Positions 1 through 6,292 of a stretch of 10,537 nt of DNA are shown here, piece after piece (position 1 is the first letter of the stretch; each line of letters opens with the position of its first letter). A program made the translations under genes and the position numbers. The notes beneath the pieces were generated by a model. That model saw only the letters and a list, made by a program, of their open reading frames with translations, was not told the DNA's origin and did not search any database. Origin of the DNA: Fidelibacterota bacterium (lineage in GTDB: Bacteria; Fidelibacterota; Fidelibacteria; Fidelibacterales; Fidelibacteraceae); assembly GCA_030629925.1 (NCBI GenBank), contig DAOVOB010000022.1, positions 1 through 10,537 on the forward strand, written 5' to 3'.

Positions 1-69
1 CATCTGATGGTTATGACAGGAAGTTTTGTTCATTGGTGGGCAGTGATGAAGTATGTGTTGAATGCGTAA
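1..69 (+). CDS. C-terminal end of a probable membrane protein (partial)
   Basis: The first reading frame is open from the window edge to a TAA at 67-69 and gives 22 residues rich in hydrophobic and aromatic amino acids (HLMVMTGSFVHWWAVMKYVL...). This looks like the last membrane segment or tail of an integral membrane protein. The frame ends just before the repeat DNA begins at about 72, as expected for a true gene end. A second open frame (from base 3 to about 110) runs into the repeats and is less likely. The family cannot be named from so short a piece. Confidence 0.45.
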   Translation, partial: HLMVMTGSFVHWWAVMKYVLNA

Positions 70-71
70 GA

Positions 72-99
72 CCCCCCTTCGCTGAAGCTACGGAGGGCA
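72..99. repeat. REP-like palindromic repeat, copy 1
   Basis: The core CCTTCGCTGAAGCTACGGA (76-94) recurs at 167-185 with one change. Here CCCTTCG (75-81) can pair with CGGAGGG (91-97), including one G-U pair, around a 9-base loop. A heptamer array follows directly. The copy at 163-190 has different flanks that still pair, which supports a selected or transposed hairpin element. Similar short 'CTTCGC...GCTACGG' palindromes are, from memory, common in intergenic DNA of several uncultured phyla; this was not checked. Confidence 0.65.
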
Positions 100-148
100 G
101 GCGTGAGACGTAAGATGTAAAACGTGAAACGTAAAACGTGAAACGTAA
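100..148. repeat. Heptamer tandem array, RRYGTRA family (7 units)
   Basis: Exactly 49 bases divide into seven 7-base units with consensus RRYGTRA, starting GGCGTGA and GACGTAA. The last four units form a perfect 14-bp tandem duplication (121-134 and 135-148, AACGTGAAACGTAA). Units vary mainly at purine/purine or C/T positions, as if a short word had been multiplied and then drifted. The array begins right after the REP-like hairpin, and the same order is seen again at 193-229. Confidence 0.8.
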
Positions 149-162
149 AACCCTTCTACGCC

Positions 163-190
163 TCATCCTTCGCTAAAGCTACGGATGACA
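163..190. repeat. REP-like palindromic repeat, copy 2
   Basis: Aligned over 24 bases with copy 1 (76-99), this copy (167-190) differs at three positions. Its stem is TCATCC (163-168) with GGATGA (183-188), a perfect 6-bp pairing. Both sides of the stem differ from copy 1, yet pairing is kept. Confidence 0.65.
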
Positions 191-192
191 AG

Positions 193-229
193 AAGGCTAC
201 GGCCGGCAGGCGTGAGATGTAAGACGTGA
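193..229. repeat. Partial REP-like repeat followed by three RRYGTRA heptamers
   Basis: AAGGCTACGGCCGGCA (193-208) matches the right half of the REP-like element. It runs into GGCGTGA (209-215), GATGTAA and GACGTGA, the same heptamer family as 100-148. The junction GGCAGGCGTGAGA occurs in both places (96-108 and 205-217), so hairpin half and heptamers behave as one composite unit. Confidence 0.65.
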
Positions 230-358
230 ATGTAGGGAGCGGTTAAACTGAGACTGGCAAATAACTAAGGTTGGTGGAATCGTTTCCTGCAAATTTATTA
301 GATGTAAATAACCTCAAAGTAAAAATTGGAATTTAATTAATAATTTAGATTGAATAAT

Positions 359-432
359 GAACAAGGAATGCCGATATGCGATTTTCGAAGTAAATATTTA
401 CTTTAAAGTTCAAAAATCGTTGTTCCTTGTTC
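359..432. repeat. 74-bp inverted repeat built of heptamers (GANNNNN family)
   Basis: The outer arms GAACAAGGAA (359-368) and TTCCTTGTTC (423-432) pair perfectly, and the centre is a 16-bp palindrome AAGTAAATATTTACTT (388-403). Between them pairing is patchy, but each arm divides into five 7-base units, nearly all beginning GA when read inward, around a 4-base hinge ATAT (394-397): 35 + 4 + 35 = 74 bases. CGATTTT (379-385) can also pair with AAAATCG (413-419) in a register shifted by one heptamer. Function is unknown; it could form a hairpin in RNA. The absence of a T-tract argues against a standard terminator. Confidence 0.7.
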
Positions 433-477
433 TAAAATAATTTTGGAATGGGAAATAAGTAATTAATGATTGAAATA

Positions 478-540
478 CTTGATTCTTGGATCTTGTCTCT
501 TGATTCTTTAATTGTCAACTGTCCTTTGTCAATTGTCAAT
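478..540. repeat. Heptamer tandem array, CTTGATT and TGTCAAT families (9 units)
   Basis: Sixty-three bases divide without gaps into nine heptamers: five of the CTTGATT type (478-512) and four of the TGTCAAT type (513-540). The period holds through the change of word. The last unit ends on the first base of the TTA that is the stop codon (540-542) of the minus-strand oxidoreductase gene, so the array forms the immediate 3' end of that transcript. Confidence 0.75.
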
Positions 541-1688
541 TATTTTAACATCTCTTCCGTATCAAAACTCCGATACGGACTCAATTGCTTAAAGATAAAA
601 TCGTGTTTTTTACTTCCGTCCACAAAAGTTTCGGCAAGGATCTTGCCTAAGCCCGGTCCCAGCATGAAGCCTTGTCCACACATACCAATGGCAAGAAGAT
701 TGTTCTCAATATCCTGATTGATCCCAATGAGCGGGAAACCATCCGGTGTCATGGGGTAAAGTCCTCGCCAGGTTCGGCGTACGCGAAGATCTCGCAGACG
801 CGGATAAATATCGATCATGCGCTTAACGACCTGAGGCAGGAATTCCGAGGTATTGTCGCAATCCAAACCAGATCTAACGGGCAGGGGCGTAATACAAAAA
901 ACGACCTGTCCTTCAATATTTTGGTAGAAGTAATAATTTTTCGAGGTATCGGCCGGGCGAATATCGACGATCATGGGGTCGAAAAGATGTTTCACCGGTT
1001 GAGTTATTCCCGCTTCATGAGAATCGGGATAGACCGGAAAATCCTGGCCTGTCAATAAACCGATATTTCTACCAAAGGCACCTGCGCAATTAATGACTAG
1101 TCCGGCAGAATAACATTCGACAGAAGTATGGACTTCCGTGATCTGTCCATTTTTAGTTTTTATTGATGTGACCTTTTCATTAAAAAAGAAATCGGCTCCG
1201 GCTTTTTTTGCCAATTGATAGTAAGCGTCCGCTAGCATCATGGGAGAGGCAGATCCATCCTCAGGTGAAAAGGTTCCACCACGTAGATCATACATGTTTA
1301 TACCTGATACTAAAGTTGAAATATTCTCTGGGCTTAACCAGTCAATATTTAACTTAAATCGTTTTTGAACTTCTAAAAGTGACTTCAGAACTTTTTCATC
1401 TTTTTCTATATAAACGGGATAGAGATAGCCACCTTGTTTCCAATTTACGTCGTAGCCATGATCTTTTTCCATGTTTGAGACTTGTTGAATACTTTCCTGG
1501 CATATAGCGATTTTTGCAGGATCGGAATGGGTTGCACGAATGCCTCCGATAGCGGCTTTATTTTGTCCGCGACCGACAGAAGCTTCTTTTTCGATCACGG
1601 CAACAGAGACACCTTTATTGGCAAAATAATAAGCGGTGGGGAGTCCGACAGAACCGGCACCGATGATCAGAATATCATAGGTCTTCAT
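540..1688 (-). CDS. DAO-family FAD-dependent oxidoreductase (SoxB/HcnC/OoxB-like subunit)
   Basis: This 382-residue protein is a flavoenzyme of the D-amino-acid oxidase/sarcosine oxidase beta family, which oxidises the C-N bond of amines or amino acids at a bound FAD. Visible marks are the N-terminal dinucleotide fold GAGSVG (10-15) with the ribose-binding Glu at 33, the stretch GGIRATHSD, the family motif RTWRGLYPMTPDG (305-317), and the C-terminal FAD loop GMCGQGFMLGPGLGK (335-349). Length is normal for the family. Its ATG overlaps the stop of the upstream gene (ATGA, 1685-1688), indicating translational coupling and a complex of the two products. In HcnABC, opine oxidase and archaeal proline dehydrogenase the equivalent subunit is the dehydrogenase proper and passes electrons to the partner. 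There is no signal peptide, so it is cytosolic. The substrate is unknown: proline, hydroxyproline, sarcosine and opines are all possible. Confidence 0.85.
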   Translation of the reverse strand: MKTYDILIIGAGSVGLPTAYYFANKGVSVAVIEKEASVGRGQNKAAIGGIRATHSDPAKIAICQESIQQVSNMEKDHGYDVNWKQGGYLYPVYIEKDEKVLKSLLEVQKRFKLNIDWLSPENISTLVSGINMYDLRGGTFSPEDGSASPMMLADAYYQLAKKAGADFFFNEKVTSIKTKNGQITEVHTSVECYSAGLVINCAGAFGRNIGLLTGQDFPVYPDSHEAGITQPVKHLFDPMIVDIRPADTSKNYYFYQNIEGQVVFCITPLPVRSGLDCDNTSEFLPQVVKRMIDIYPRLRDLRVRRTWRGLYPMTPDGFPLIGINQDIENNLLAIGMCGQGFMLGPGLGKILAETFVDGSKKHDFIFKQLSPYRSFDTEEMLK

Positions 1689-3763
1689 TTGTCTCTCCCA
1701 CTGCTTTTTGATTCATTGATCAGGCTGGACATCGGGATCTCAACCGATAGAGGTCTGTTTGTGGATGACGCGACTTCTTCTAAAGGGACATTCAATTCTT
1801 TAAATATTCTTGGCAATAACAATGAACAATTTTTACCGCCGCATGAACCCATACCAACGCGGATATTTTTTAATTGATTGATGTCGCGGACATCATGTTC
1901 AATAATGTATTCTTTGACTTCTTTGATATTTACCATTTCACAACTGCAGACAATGGCTTCATCGGGTAAATAGGAATATGATGCTTCAGGAAGTGAAGAA
2001 ACTACAGATTCTTTTTGAACACGAATTCCCGCGATATCCTGAGCGTATTTAAGACTAACCTGCAAAGTAAGAAGGGTCGTCAGCGTTTTTTTATCAAAAC
2101 GGATCTTTTTGACTTTTCCGTTCTCAAGAAAAACCCCATCCATATCGGTTAAAGGTAGTTCATCCCCCACTTCGAAATCAACAAGAAATTCGTATGGGAG
2201 CACGACTTCTGCGTGATCATCATCGATCTTTTTCGCAAGACTGATAGCCAGTCCGGGACAAATTGTCACACACATCATACATCCGGTACAGCCTCCGGTA
2301 TATTCCGGAATATCCATGATATTGCCCTTACGCGGATGCAGGGAAATGGCATGAACGGGGCAGATGGTTTCACAGGGATTACAGGGGATCTCCTGTACGC
2401 AATGTATGATAGGCTGAAATCGTTCAGTCAGTGTGATCGTTTTCTTGGGATAGATTTCACCGGGATGACTTTTTAGTATCTCGGCTTTTTCATAAAAACT
2501 CTCATCGATTTCTATGGCTTTCCCCAGTTTCTTTGCCAGGGCAAGTCCGGCAATACGACCGCCAAACATGGCAGAAGAGGCTTCGGCGATCTCATCGGCA
2601 TCTCCGGTTTTTACAACCGGGAAACCAAAGGCATTCGCCATATCATAGAAAGCATCAATGGATGCCAGTCCGACTGCTACCAAGAGCGTATCTACCTCAA
2701 AGGTTTTAGCTGTGGATAAAATGGGATGCCACTCTTCATCAACTTCAGCAATTGTAACTTTATTGATCTTATCTATACCCTCAGCATGCAAAATCGTATG
2801 TTTCATATAAAGCGGGACGCCCATACGTTTTATCTTATCAGCGTGGACTTTATAGCCGCCGGGTTCGGGTAGGATATCACAAATGCCTTTCACGGCTATG
2901 CCTGCTTGCAAAGCGTGATAGGCAGCGATTAGTCCCACATTCCCACTACCGACAATGAATATTTCATCCGATGAACGGATTAAATCTCGATTTACTAAAG
3001 TTTGAAAAGCTCCCGCCCCGTAGACACCCGGTAAGTGGTTGCCGGGAAAAACCAGTGAGCGTTCACGTGCACCGGCCGATATAATGAGTCCTTTAAAAGA
3101 TACGATCTCGTAATTCTTATTCTTGACGAATAGTCCGGCTTTGCTATCTTTGTATATACCGGCTACCATGGTATCGATCATCACCGTAATATTTTCATGA
3201 GCTCTTACTTGTTCTTCTAGTATAATGGCGATCTCATGACCACGGGTTCCGGCATAGCAATCGGCTTTAGAGCCGAAGAATTTATGAGTTTGCAAAAGGA
3301 GTTTGCCACCGAGATGGGCTTTATCATCAGCAATGATAACTGTAAAACCTGCATCGGCAAGTTCAAGGGCCGCAGTTAAGCCCGAAGGACCGCCACCGAT
3401 GACCAATACATCACATTGATGTTGAATATCATGGCTTTCGACAAGAGCTTCATCAGAGTTAGGGAGTTCCGGAAGACCTTCTAGCCTACGGATATCCATG
3501 TCTTCCTCAAGAGGAGTAATGCAAGATTTTACAGGAAAGCCATTGATAAGGACTGTACAGTGGGAGCATTGCCCATTGGCACAGAAAATGCCCTGAGCTG
3601 CATCATTTTTGTGATGTAAAGAGAAGATCTGTATTCCATTTGCTATCAAAGCAGACGAAACAGGTTCTCCTTCAACGCCCTGATAACTTTGATCATTATA
3701 GCGAAAAACCACATGTTTTTTTTCTTTAACTGCCAAGACCGGATGTTGCTTTAATTCCCGCAC
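1685..3763 (-). CDS. Fused 2Fe-2S ferredoxin / FAD-NAD(P) oxidoreductase / 2x[4Fe-4S] / BFD-type [2Fe-2S] protein
   Basis: This 692-residue protein (GTG start) combines several electron-transfer modules. Residues about 15-95 are an HcnA-type [2Fe-2S] domain with C61-x4-C66-x2-C69-x11-C81. Residues 117-430 are an HcnB/OoxA-like pyridine-nucleotide-disulfide oxidoreductase fold with FAD motif GGGPSG (123-128) and a second dinucleotide fold GSGNVG (272-277). Residues 455-503 carry a ferredoxin pair: C455-x5-C461-x2-C464-x3-C468-P and C492-x2-C495-x2-C498-x3-C502-P. Residues 606-646 are a BFD-like [2Fe-2S] site, C-x-C...C-x4-C. In relatives such as archaeal proline dehydrogenase these parts are separate subunits, so this is a fusion. 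With the downstream DAO gene it should form a cytosolic amine or amino-acid dehydrogenase delivering electrons to NAD(P) or a ferredoxin-linked acceptor. The first subunit of the operon is divergently transcribed from the polysaccharide genes. The substrate is not identifiable. Confidence 0.87.
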   Translation of the reverse strand: MRELKQHPVLAVKEKKHVVFRYNDQSYQGVEGEPVSSALIANGIQIFSLHHKNDAAQGIFCANGQCSHCTVLINGFPVKSCITPLEEDMDIRRLEGLPELPNSDEALVESHDIQHQCDVLVIGGGPSGLTAALELADAGFTVIIADDKAHLGGKLLLQTHKFFGSKADCYAGTRGHEIAIILEEQVRAHENITVMIDTMVAGIYKDSKAGLFVKNKNYEIVSFKGLIISAGARERSLVFPGNHLPGVYGAGAFQTLVNRDLIRSSDEIFIVGSGNVGLIAAYHALQAGIAVKGICDILPEPGGYKVHADKIKRMGVPLYMKHTILHAEGIDKINKVTIAEVDEEWHPILSTAKTFEVDTLLVAVGLASIDAFYDMANAFGFPVVKTGDADEIAEASSAMFGGRIAGLALAKKLGKAIEIDESFYEKAEILKSHPGEIYPKKTITLTERFQPIIHCVQEIPCNPCETICPVHAISLHPRKGNIMDIPEYTGGCTGCMMCVTICPGLAISLAKKIDDDHAEVVLPYEFLVDFEVGDELPLTDMDGVFLENGKVKKIRFDKKTLTTLLTLQVSLKYAQDIAGIRVQKESVVSSLPEASYSYLPDEAIVCSCEMVNIKEVKEYIIEHDVRDINQLKNIRVGMGSCGGKNCSLLLPRIFKELNVPLEEVASSTNRPLSVEIPMSSLINESKSSGRDK

Positions 3764-3770
3764 CGAATAT

Positions 3771-3776
3771 CTCCTT
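3771..3776 (-). promoter_or_regulatory. Ribosome binding site deciding a GTG start
   Basis: On the minus strand AAGGAG lies 7 bases before GTG (3763-3761). The frame stays open upstream to a TTG at 3787, but the Shine-Dalgarno sequence would then lie inside the coding region, and the extra eight residues (MCFLRRYS) match nothing expected before the ferredoxin domain. GTG at 3763 is therefore preferred. Confidence 0.85.
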
Positions 3777-3890
3777 AAAAAACACAAAAAATGTAGTGAA
3801 AAAAAACAAGAAAATCATTCAAAATCGTTAATAGAAAGAAGAAAATAGTTATTGGAAGATTGTCAGCGAAAATTAAAATTTTTGTATTAT

Positions 3891-3919
3891 TTTTCAAAAT
3901 ACCCTCTGTATATTATATT
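3891..3919 (+). promoter_or_regulatory. Possible promoter of the polysaccharide operon
   Basis: TTTTCA (3891-3896) and TATATT (3914-3919) are 17 bases apart in very AT-rich DNA, 48 bases before the chosen start at 3967. The matches to sigma-70 boxes are partial, AT-rich DNA gives such matches often, and FCB-group bacteria use different box sequences, so this is weak. Confidence 0.3.
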
Positions 3920-3936
3920 AAACATTATAGTATATG

Positions 3937-3950
3937 TGGAAACGCTTACA
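3937..3950. promoter_or_regulatory. LacI/CcpA-type operator-like site
   Basis: TGGAAACGCTTACA fits the CRE-type consensus TGNAANCGNTNWCA of LacI-family regulators at all constrained positions, with the central CG and half-sites TGGAAAC / TGTAAGC agreeing at five of seven bases. It lies between the possible promoter and the start at 3967, where a repressor could block transcription. No LacI-family gene is in the window, and a chance match in 10 kb is possible. Confidence 0.35.
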
Positions 3951-3966
3951 TTTAGTCTGGAAAGCT

Positions 3967-5217
3967 ATGAAAGCAAGTTTACTGATCATCGAGCAACATC
4001 ATCATCACGCAGAAGAGATTTATCGGGATGTTCATGCCTTTTTTGATCATTATCATATTGCAACAACGATAAAAGAAGCAAATATCTATATTGGAGAACA
4101 CAGCTTTGATATGGTAATTATGAATCCTTTTTTTGCAGATGGTAATGGCCGAAGTTTTATCAGTGACCTGAAAAAAAATGAAAAGATGAACAGTACACCG
4201 ATCATTATTGTATGTGATCTGCCGGCTAATCATGTTAAACTTGATTTCTATTCCTACGGTGCCGATGCCTATATTGAAATGCCCTACAACAAAGAATCAT
4301 TCCAAAATACGATAAGAGAAGAATTATTAAGACATTTTCAATTGCTTGCAAATAATGGAAGAGATAAGAATACTGCATTTTTCTCACGCGCTGAATTTGA
4401 GCAGTATTTTATTAATGATCAAATCAAGATGCGCGATGCCGGTGAGAAAGGTATTGTTGGGTTGATCGCGCCTGCGGGAATTGATTTTGTAATTCGTGAT
4501 TATGGATTGGAGACCGGAAATAAGATTATGGCTTCCATTTCAATACTGATGAGAAAGATGTGTACCGCTGAACTTCAAGCAACATTTTGGACCCAGAAAG
4601 CTATTGTTTTTGCCATGATGGACAAATCCGAAGAAGCGATTAAAGAATCTTTAGATATTCTTAGACGAGAATTCCTGGAAAATTTCAGGGAAATTACCAA
4701 ATTGCAGCAAACACCTGGATTACGAGCCGTCCTAACACCTATTACAGTTAATAAAAATCTATATGAGATACTTGAAGAATTAAGTAACCAGTTAGTTCAA
4801 ATCTCTAAAAACCCCAATGCTGATCCTGTCCAATTCTATGACGAAAGTGTTTCCATGAAACGACATGTCCTGATAGCTGATCCGGATCCCGTTGCAGTCA
4901 ATGTGATCAAACATCGTCTAAAAAAGGATGGTTATAATCCCACTATATTTCAGCGTGCATCAGATATTCTTTCTTATCCTTCTAAAGAAGATATAGCCGC
5001 TATTCTTATTGATTCTATGGTACCCGGGGGAGGAATTAATATGGTCCGCAAGATCAATCAAGAACCTGAACTCAGTGATAAACCTATTTTGCTGTTAAGT
5101 CGTTATGGTTTTGAGGATGAGATCGCAAACGCTTTTCAGGCCGGTGCGCAGGATTATTTGATGAAACCTCTTTCAATGGTTGAACTGTCTGCCCGAATGA
5201 AACGATTAACGGGATAA
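3967..5217 (+). CDS. Two-receiver response regulator with degenerate GGDEF-like core
   Basis: The 416-residue cytosolic protein has three parts. Residues 1-120 fold like a receiver but lack its chemistry: Asn53 replaces the phosphorylated Asp, E9-Q10 replaces the acidic pair, and Met105 stands where the conserved Lys precedes Pro. Residues about 134-285 resemble a GGDEF domain in layout (DFVIRDYGLETGNK, 173-186, matching the usual D-F-K-x-I-N-D-x-x-G-x-x-x-G-D block), but the signature region reads FWTQKAIVF (207-215), so no diguanylate cyclase activity is expected. Residues 298-416 are an intact receiver: D305 and D307, acceptor D349, S378, K400-P401. The start at 3967 is chosen because MKASLLIIE is a typical receiver beginning with GGAAAG just upstream; an upstream ATG at 3934 lacks a ribosome site. 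The stop is 4 bases before the next gene. It probably controls the polysaccharide machinery by protein contacts. Confidence 0.8.
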   Translation: MKASLLIIEQHHHHAEEIYRDVHAFFDHYHIATTIKEANIYIGEHSFDMVIMNPFFADGNGRSFISDLKKNEKMNSTPIIIVCDLPANHVKLDFYSYGADAYIEMPYNKESFQNTIREELLRHFQLLANNGRDKNTAFFSRAEFEQYFINDQIKMRDAGEKGIVGLIAPAGIDFVIRDYGLETGNKIMASISILMRKMCTAELQATFWTQKAIVFAMMDKSEEAIKESLDILRREFLENFREITKLQQTPGLRAVLTPITVNKNLYEILEELSNQLVQISKNPNADPVQFYDESVSMKRHVLIADPDPVAVNVIKHRLKKDGYNPTIFQRASDILSYPSKEDIAAILIDSMVPGGGINMVRKINQEPELSDKPILLLSRYGFEDEIANAFQAGAQDYLMKPLSMVELSARMKRLTG

Positions 5218-5221
5218 AATA

Positions 5222-6292
5222 TTGTTTGAAGCCATTTCAACATTTATATCAAAATTTATGCAGGGAAGCCGTGACGAAGTTATTCTCATCATACTTATCC
5301 TGATGATCTCCATATTTTTTCTGATAACTGTGTCCTTATTCATTGTAACAATATATCTGCGATTTTCAACCCTATATAAAAATAAACGAAATAAATGGCG
5401 TTCTAAAAAATGGGATCCCGTAATTCTGGAAGTAATGGATGGCTTAATAAGTGCTGAAGAGGGTTTTAATAAGCTGAAGTGGCAAAATAGTATTGAGTAT
5501 CTTTTACATCTTGAATTGTATGTTGATATGCTTAAGGGAAAAGAGAAAGAACGATTATTGATATTGGGCAGGCTGTCTCATAAAAAACTGCATCATTTAA
5601 TACAAAGCCGAAATCGCAGAAAACAATTATACGGTGTACACTTGCTTGGTTTGTTTCATCCGAAAGATCAATATCGTTATCTTCGTTTCAATCCCAGAGA
5701 TATTGAATTGTCGCTGACGATGATTAGAGAAATGAGAACAATTGATAATTTTCGTGTAAAAGAACGCCTGATCAAGATGCTTTTTATTTTCAAGTATATT
5801 AGCCCCGTTTACATCAGTAATATACTTGTCGAAATGGGTGAAGATATTGTGCCGATACTGAGGATGCTTATTTTGGAGAGACAAGACCATCCTTATGAGC
5901 AGGTGGTTGCTATAGAAACTATTCGTCGTATGCATTATTCAGGTTGTTTGGATATTTTTGAAAAGATCCTAAGAAGCAACAAACATCCTATGGTGTTGGC
6001 ATCTAGTCTCAAATATATGGAGGAAATGGGCGATAATAGTAAAGTAAATATTGTTAAACCTTTTCTATCTCATCCGCACCCACAGGTAAGAATAGCCGCG
6101 GTAGATGCTTATGTATCGCTATCATCAGTTATTTCAGTCGCGGATATTCATATTTTTTTCAATGATACTTCAGTTCAGGTCGCAGTTAGTGCCGCAAAGA
6201 AACTTCAAATGGAAAATTCATTGCCCTTTATTTCGTTTGAGGATATTGAGCAATTTAAGTGGGCGGATATTTATAAACGGATGGTGTATTAA
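5222..6292 (+). CDS. Membrane-anchored HEAT-repeat-like protein
   Basis: This 356-residue protein is not matched to a named family. One strong membrane segment (about 20-46) is followed by a basic stretch KNKRNKWRSKKW (53-64), which by the positive-inside rule puts the large C-terminal part in the cytoplasm. That part is all helical in character, and residues about 225-330 look like HEAT repeats (paired helices with motifs such as HPHPQVRIAAVDAY and NDTSVQVAVSAAKKL). HEAT arrays are protein-binding scaffolds. It starts four bases after the response regulator and its TAA overlaps the ATG of the glycosyltransferase by one base, so it is probably an adaptor linking the regulator to the synthase. 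The TTG start (5222) has only a weak GGGA upstream; an ATG at 5258 would shorten the N-terminus by 12 residues but keep the membrane segment. Confidence 0.7.
   Translation: MFEAISTFISKFMQGSRDEVILIILILMISIFFLITVSLFIVTIYLRFSTLYKNKRNKWRSKKWDPVILEVMDGLISAEEGFNKLKWQNSIEYLLHLELYVDMLKGKEKERLLILGRLSHKKLHHLIQSRNRRKQLYGVHLLGLFHPKDQYRYLRFNPRDIELSLTMIREMRTIDNFRVKERLIKMLFIFKYISPVYISNILVEMGEDIVPILRMLILERQDHPYEQVVAIETIRRMHYSGCLDIFEKILRSNKHPMVLASSLKYMEEMGDNSKVNIVKPFLSHPHPQVRIAAVDAYVSLSSVISVADIHIFFNDTSVQVAVSAAKKLQMENSLPFISFEDIEQFKWADIYKRMVY

Larger units (their letters stand above)
70..539. other. Gene-free, repeat-rich intergenic region
   Basis: These 470 bases lie between two genes whose ends face each other. 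No credible coding frame is seen. The contents, in order, are: a REP-like hairpin, a 7 x 7-base array, a second hairpin copy, a partial copy with three heptamers, about 120 bases of plain AT-rich DNA, a 74-bp inverted repeat, and a 9 x 7-base array that runs into the stop codon of the minus-strand gene. No clear GC-stem-plus-T-tract terminator is seen; the hairpins may serve that purpose for the convergent transcripts, which is inference. Confidence 0.7.

Noticed and set aside
100..148. CRISPR array
   Set aside because: Units are 7 bases with no spacers; this is a short tandem repeat.
359..432. Integron attC site or standard rho-independent terminator
   Set aside because: No RYYYAAC/GTTRRRY core sites, no integrase or cassette nearby, and no T-tract after a GC-rich stem.
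672..1058. 128-codon plus-strand open frame
   Set aside because: It lies antisense within the DAO-family gene, which has full family motifs; the frame has no domain-like content.
1482..1877. 131-codon plus-strand open frame
   Set aside because: Antisense across the junction of the two oxidoreductase genes; explained by their coding constraint.
540..3763. Hydrogen cyanide synthase (hcnABC)
   Set aside because: The domain set is similar, but HcnA and HcnB are separate proteins without the ferredoxin pair, and many other amine dehydrogenases share this plan.
3764..3787. TTG start of the fused oxidoreductase
   Set aside because: It would place the strong AAGGAG inside the gene; GTG at 3763 has ideal spacing.
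3934..3966. Longer start for the response regulator
   Set aside because: The 11 extra residues have no receiver character, there is no ribosome site before 3934, and the stretch contains the operator-like site.
5627..5935. 102-codon minus-strand open frame
   Set aside because: Shadow of the HEAT-like gene, no ribosome site or recognisable domain.
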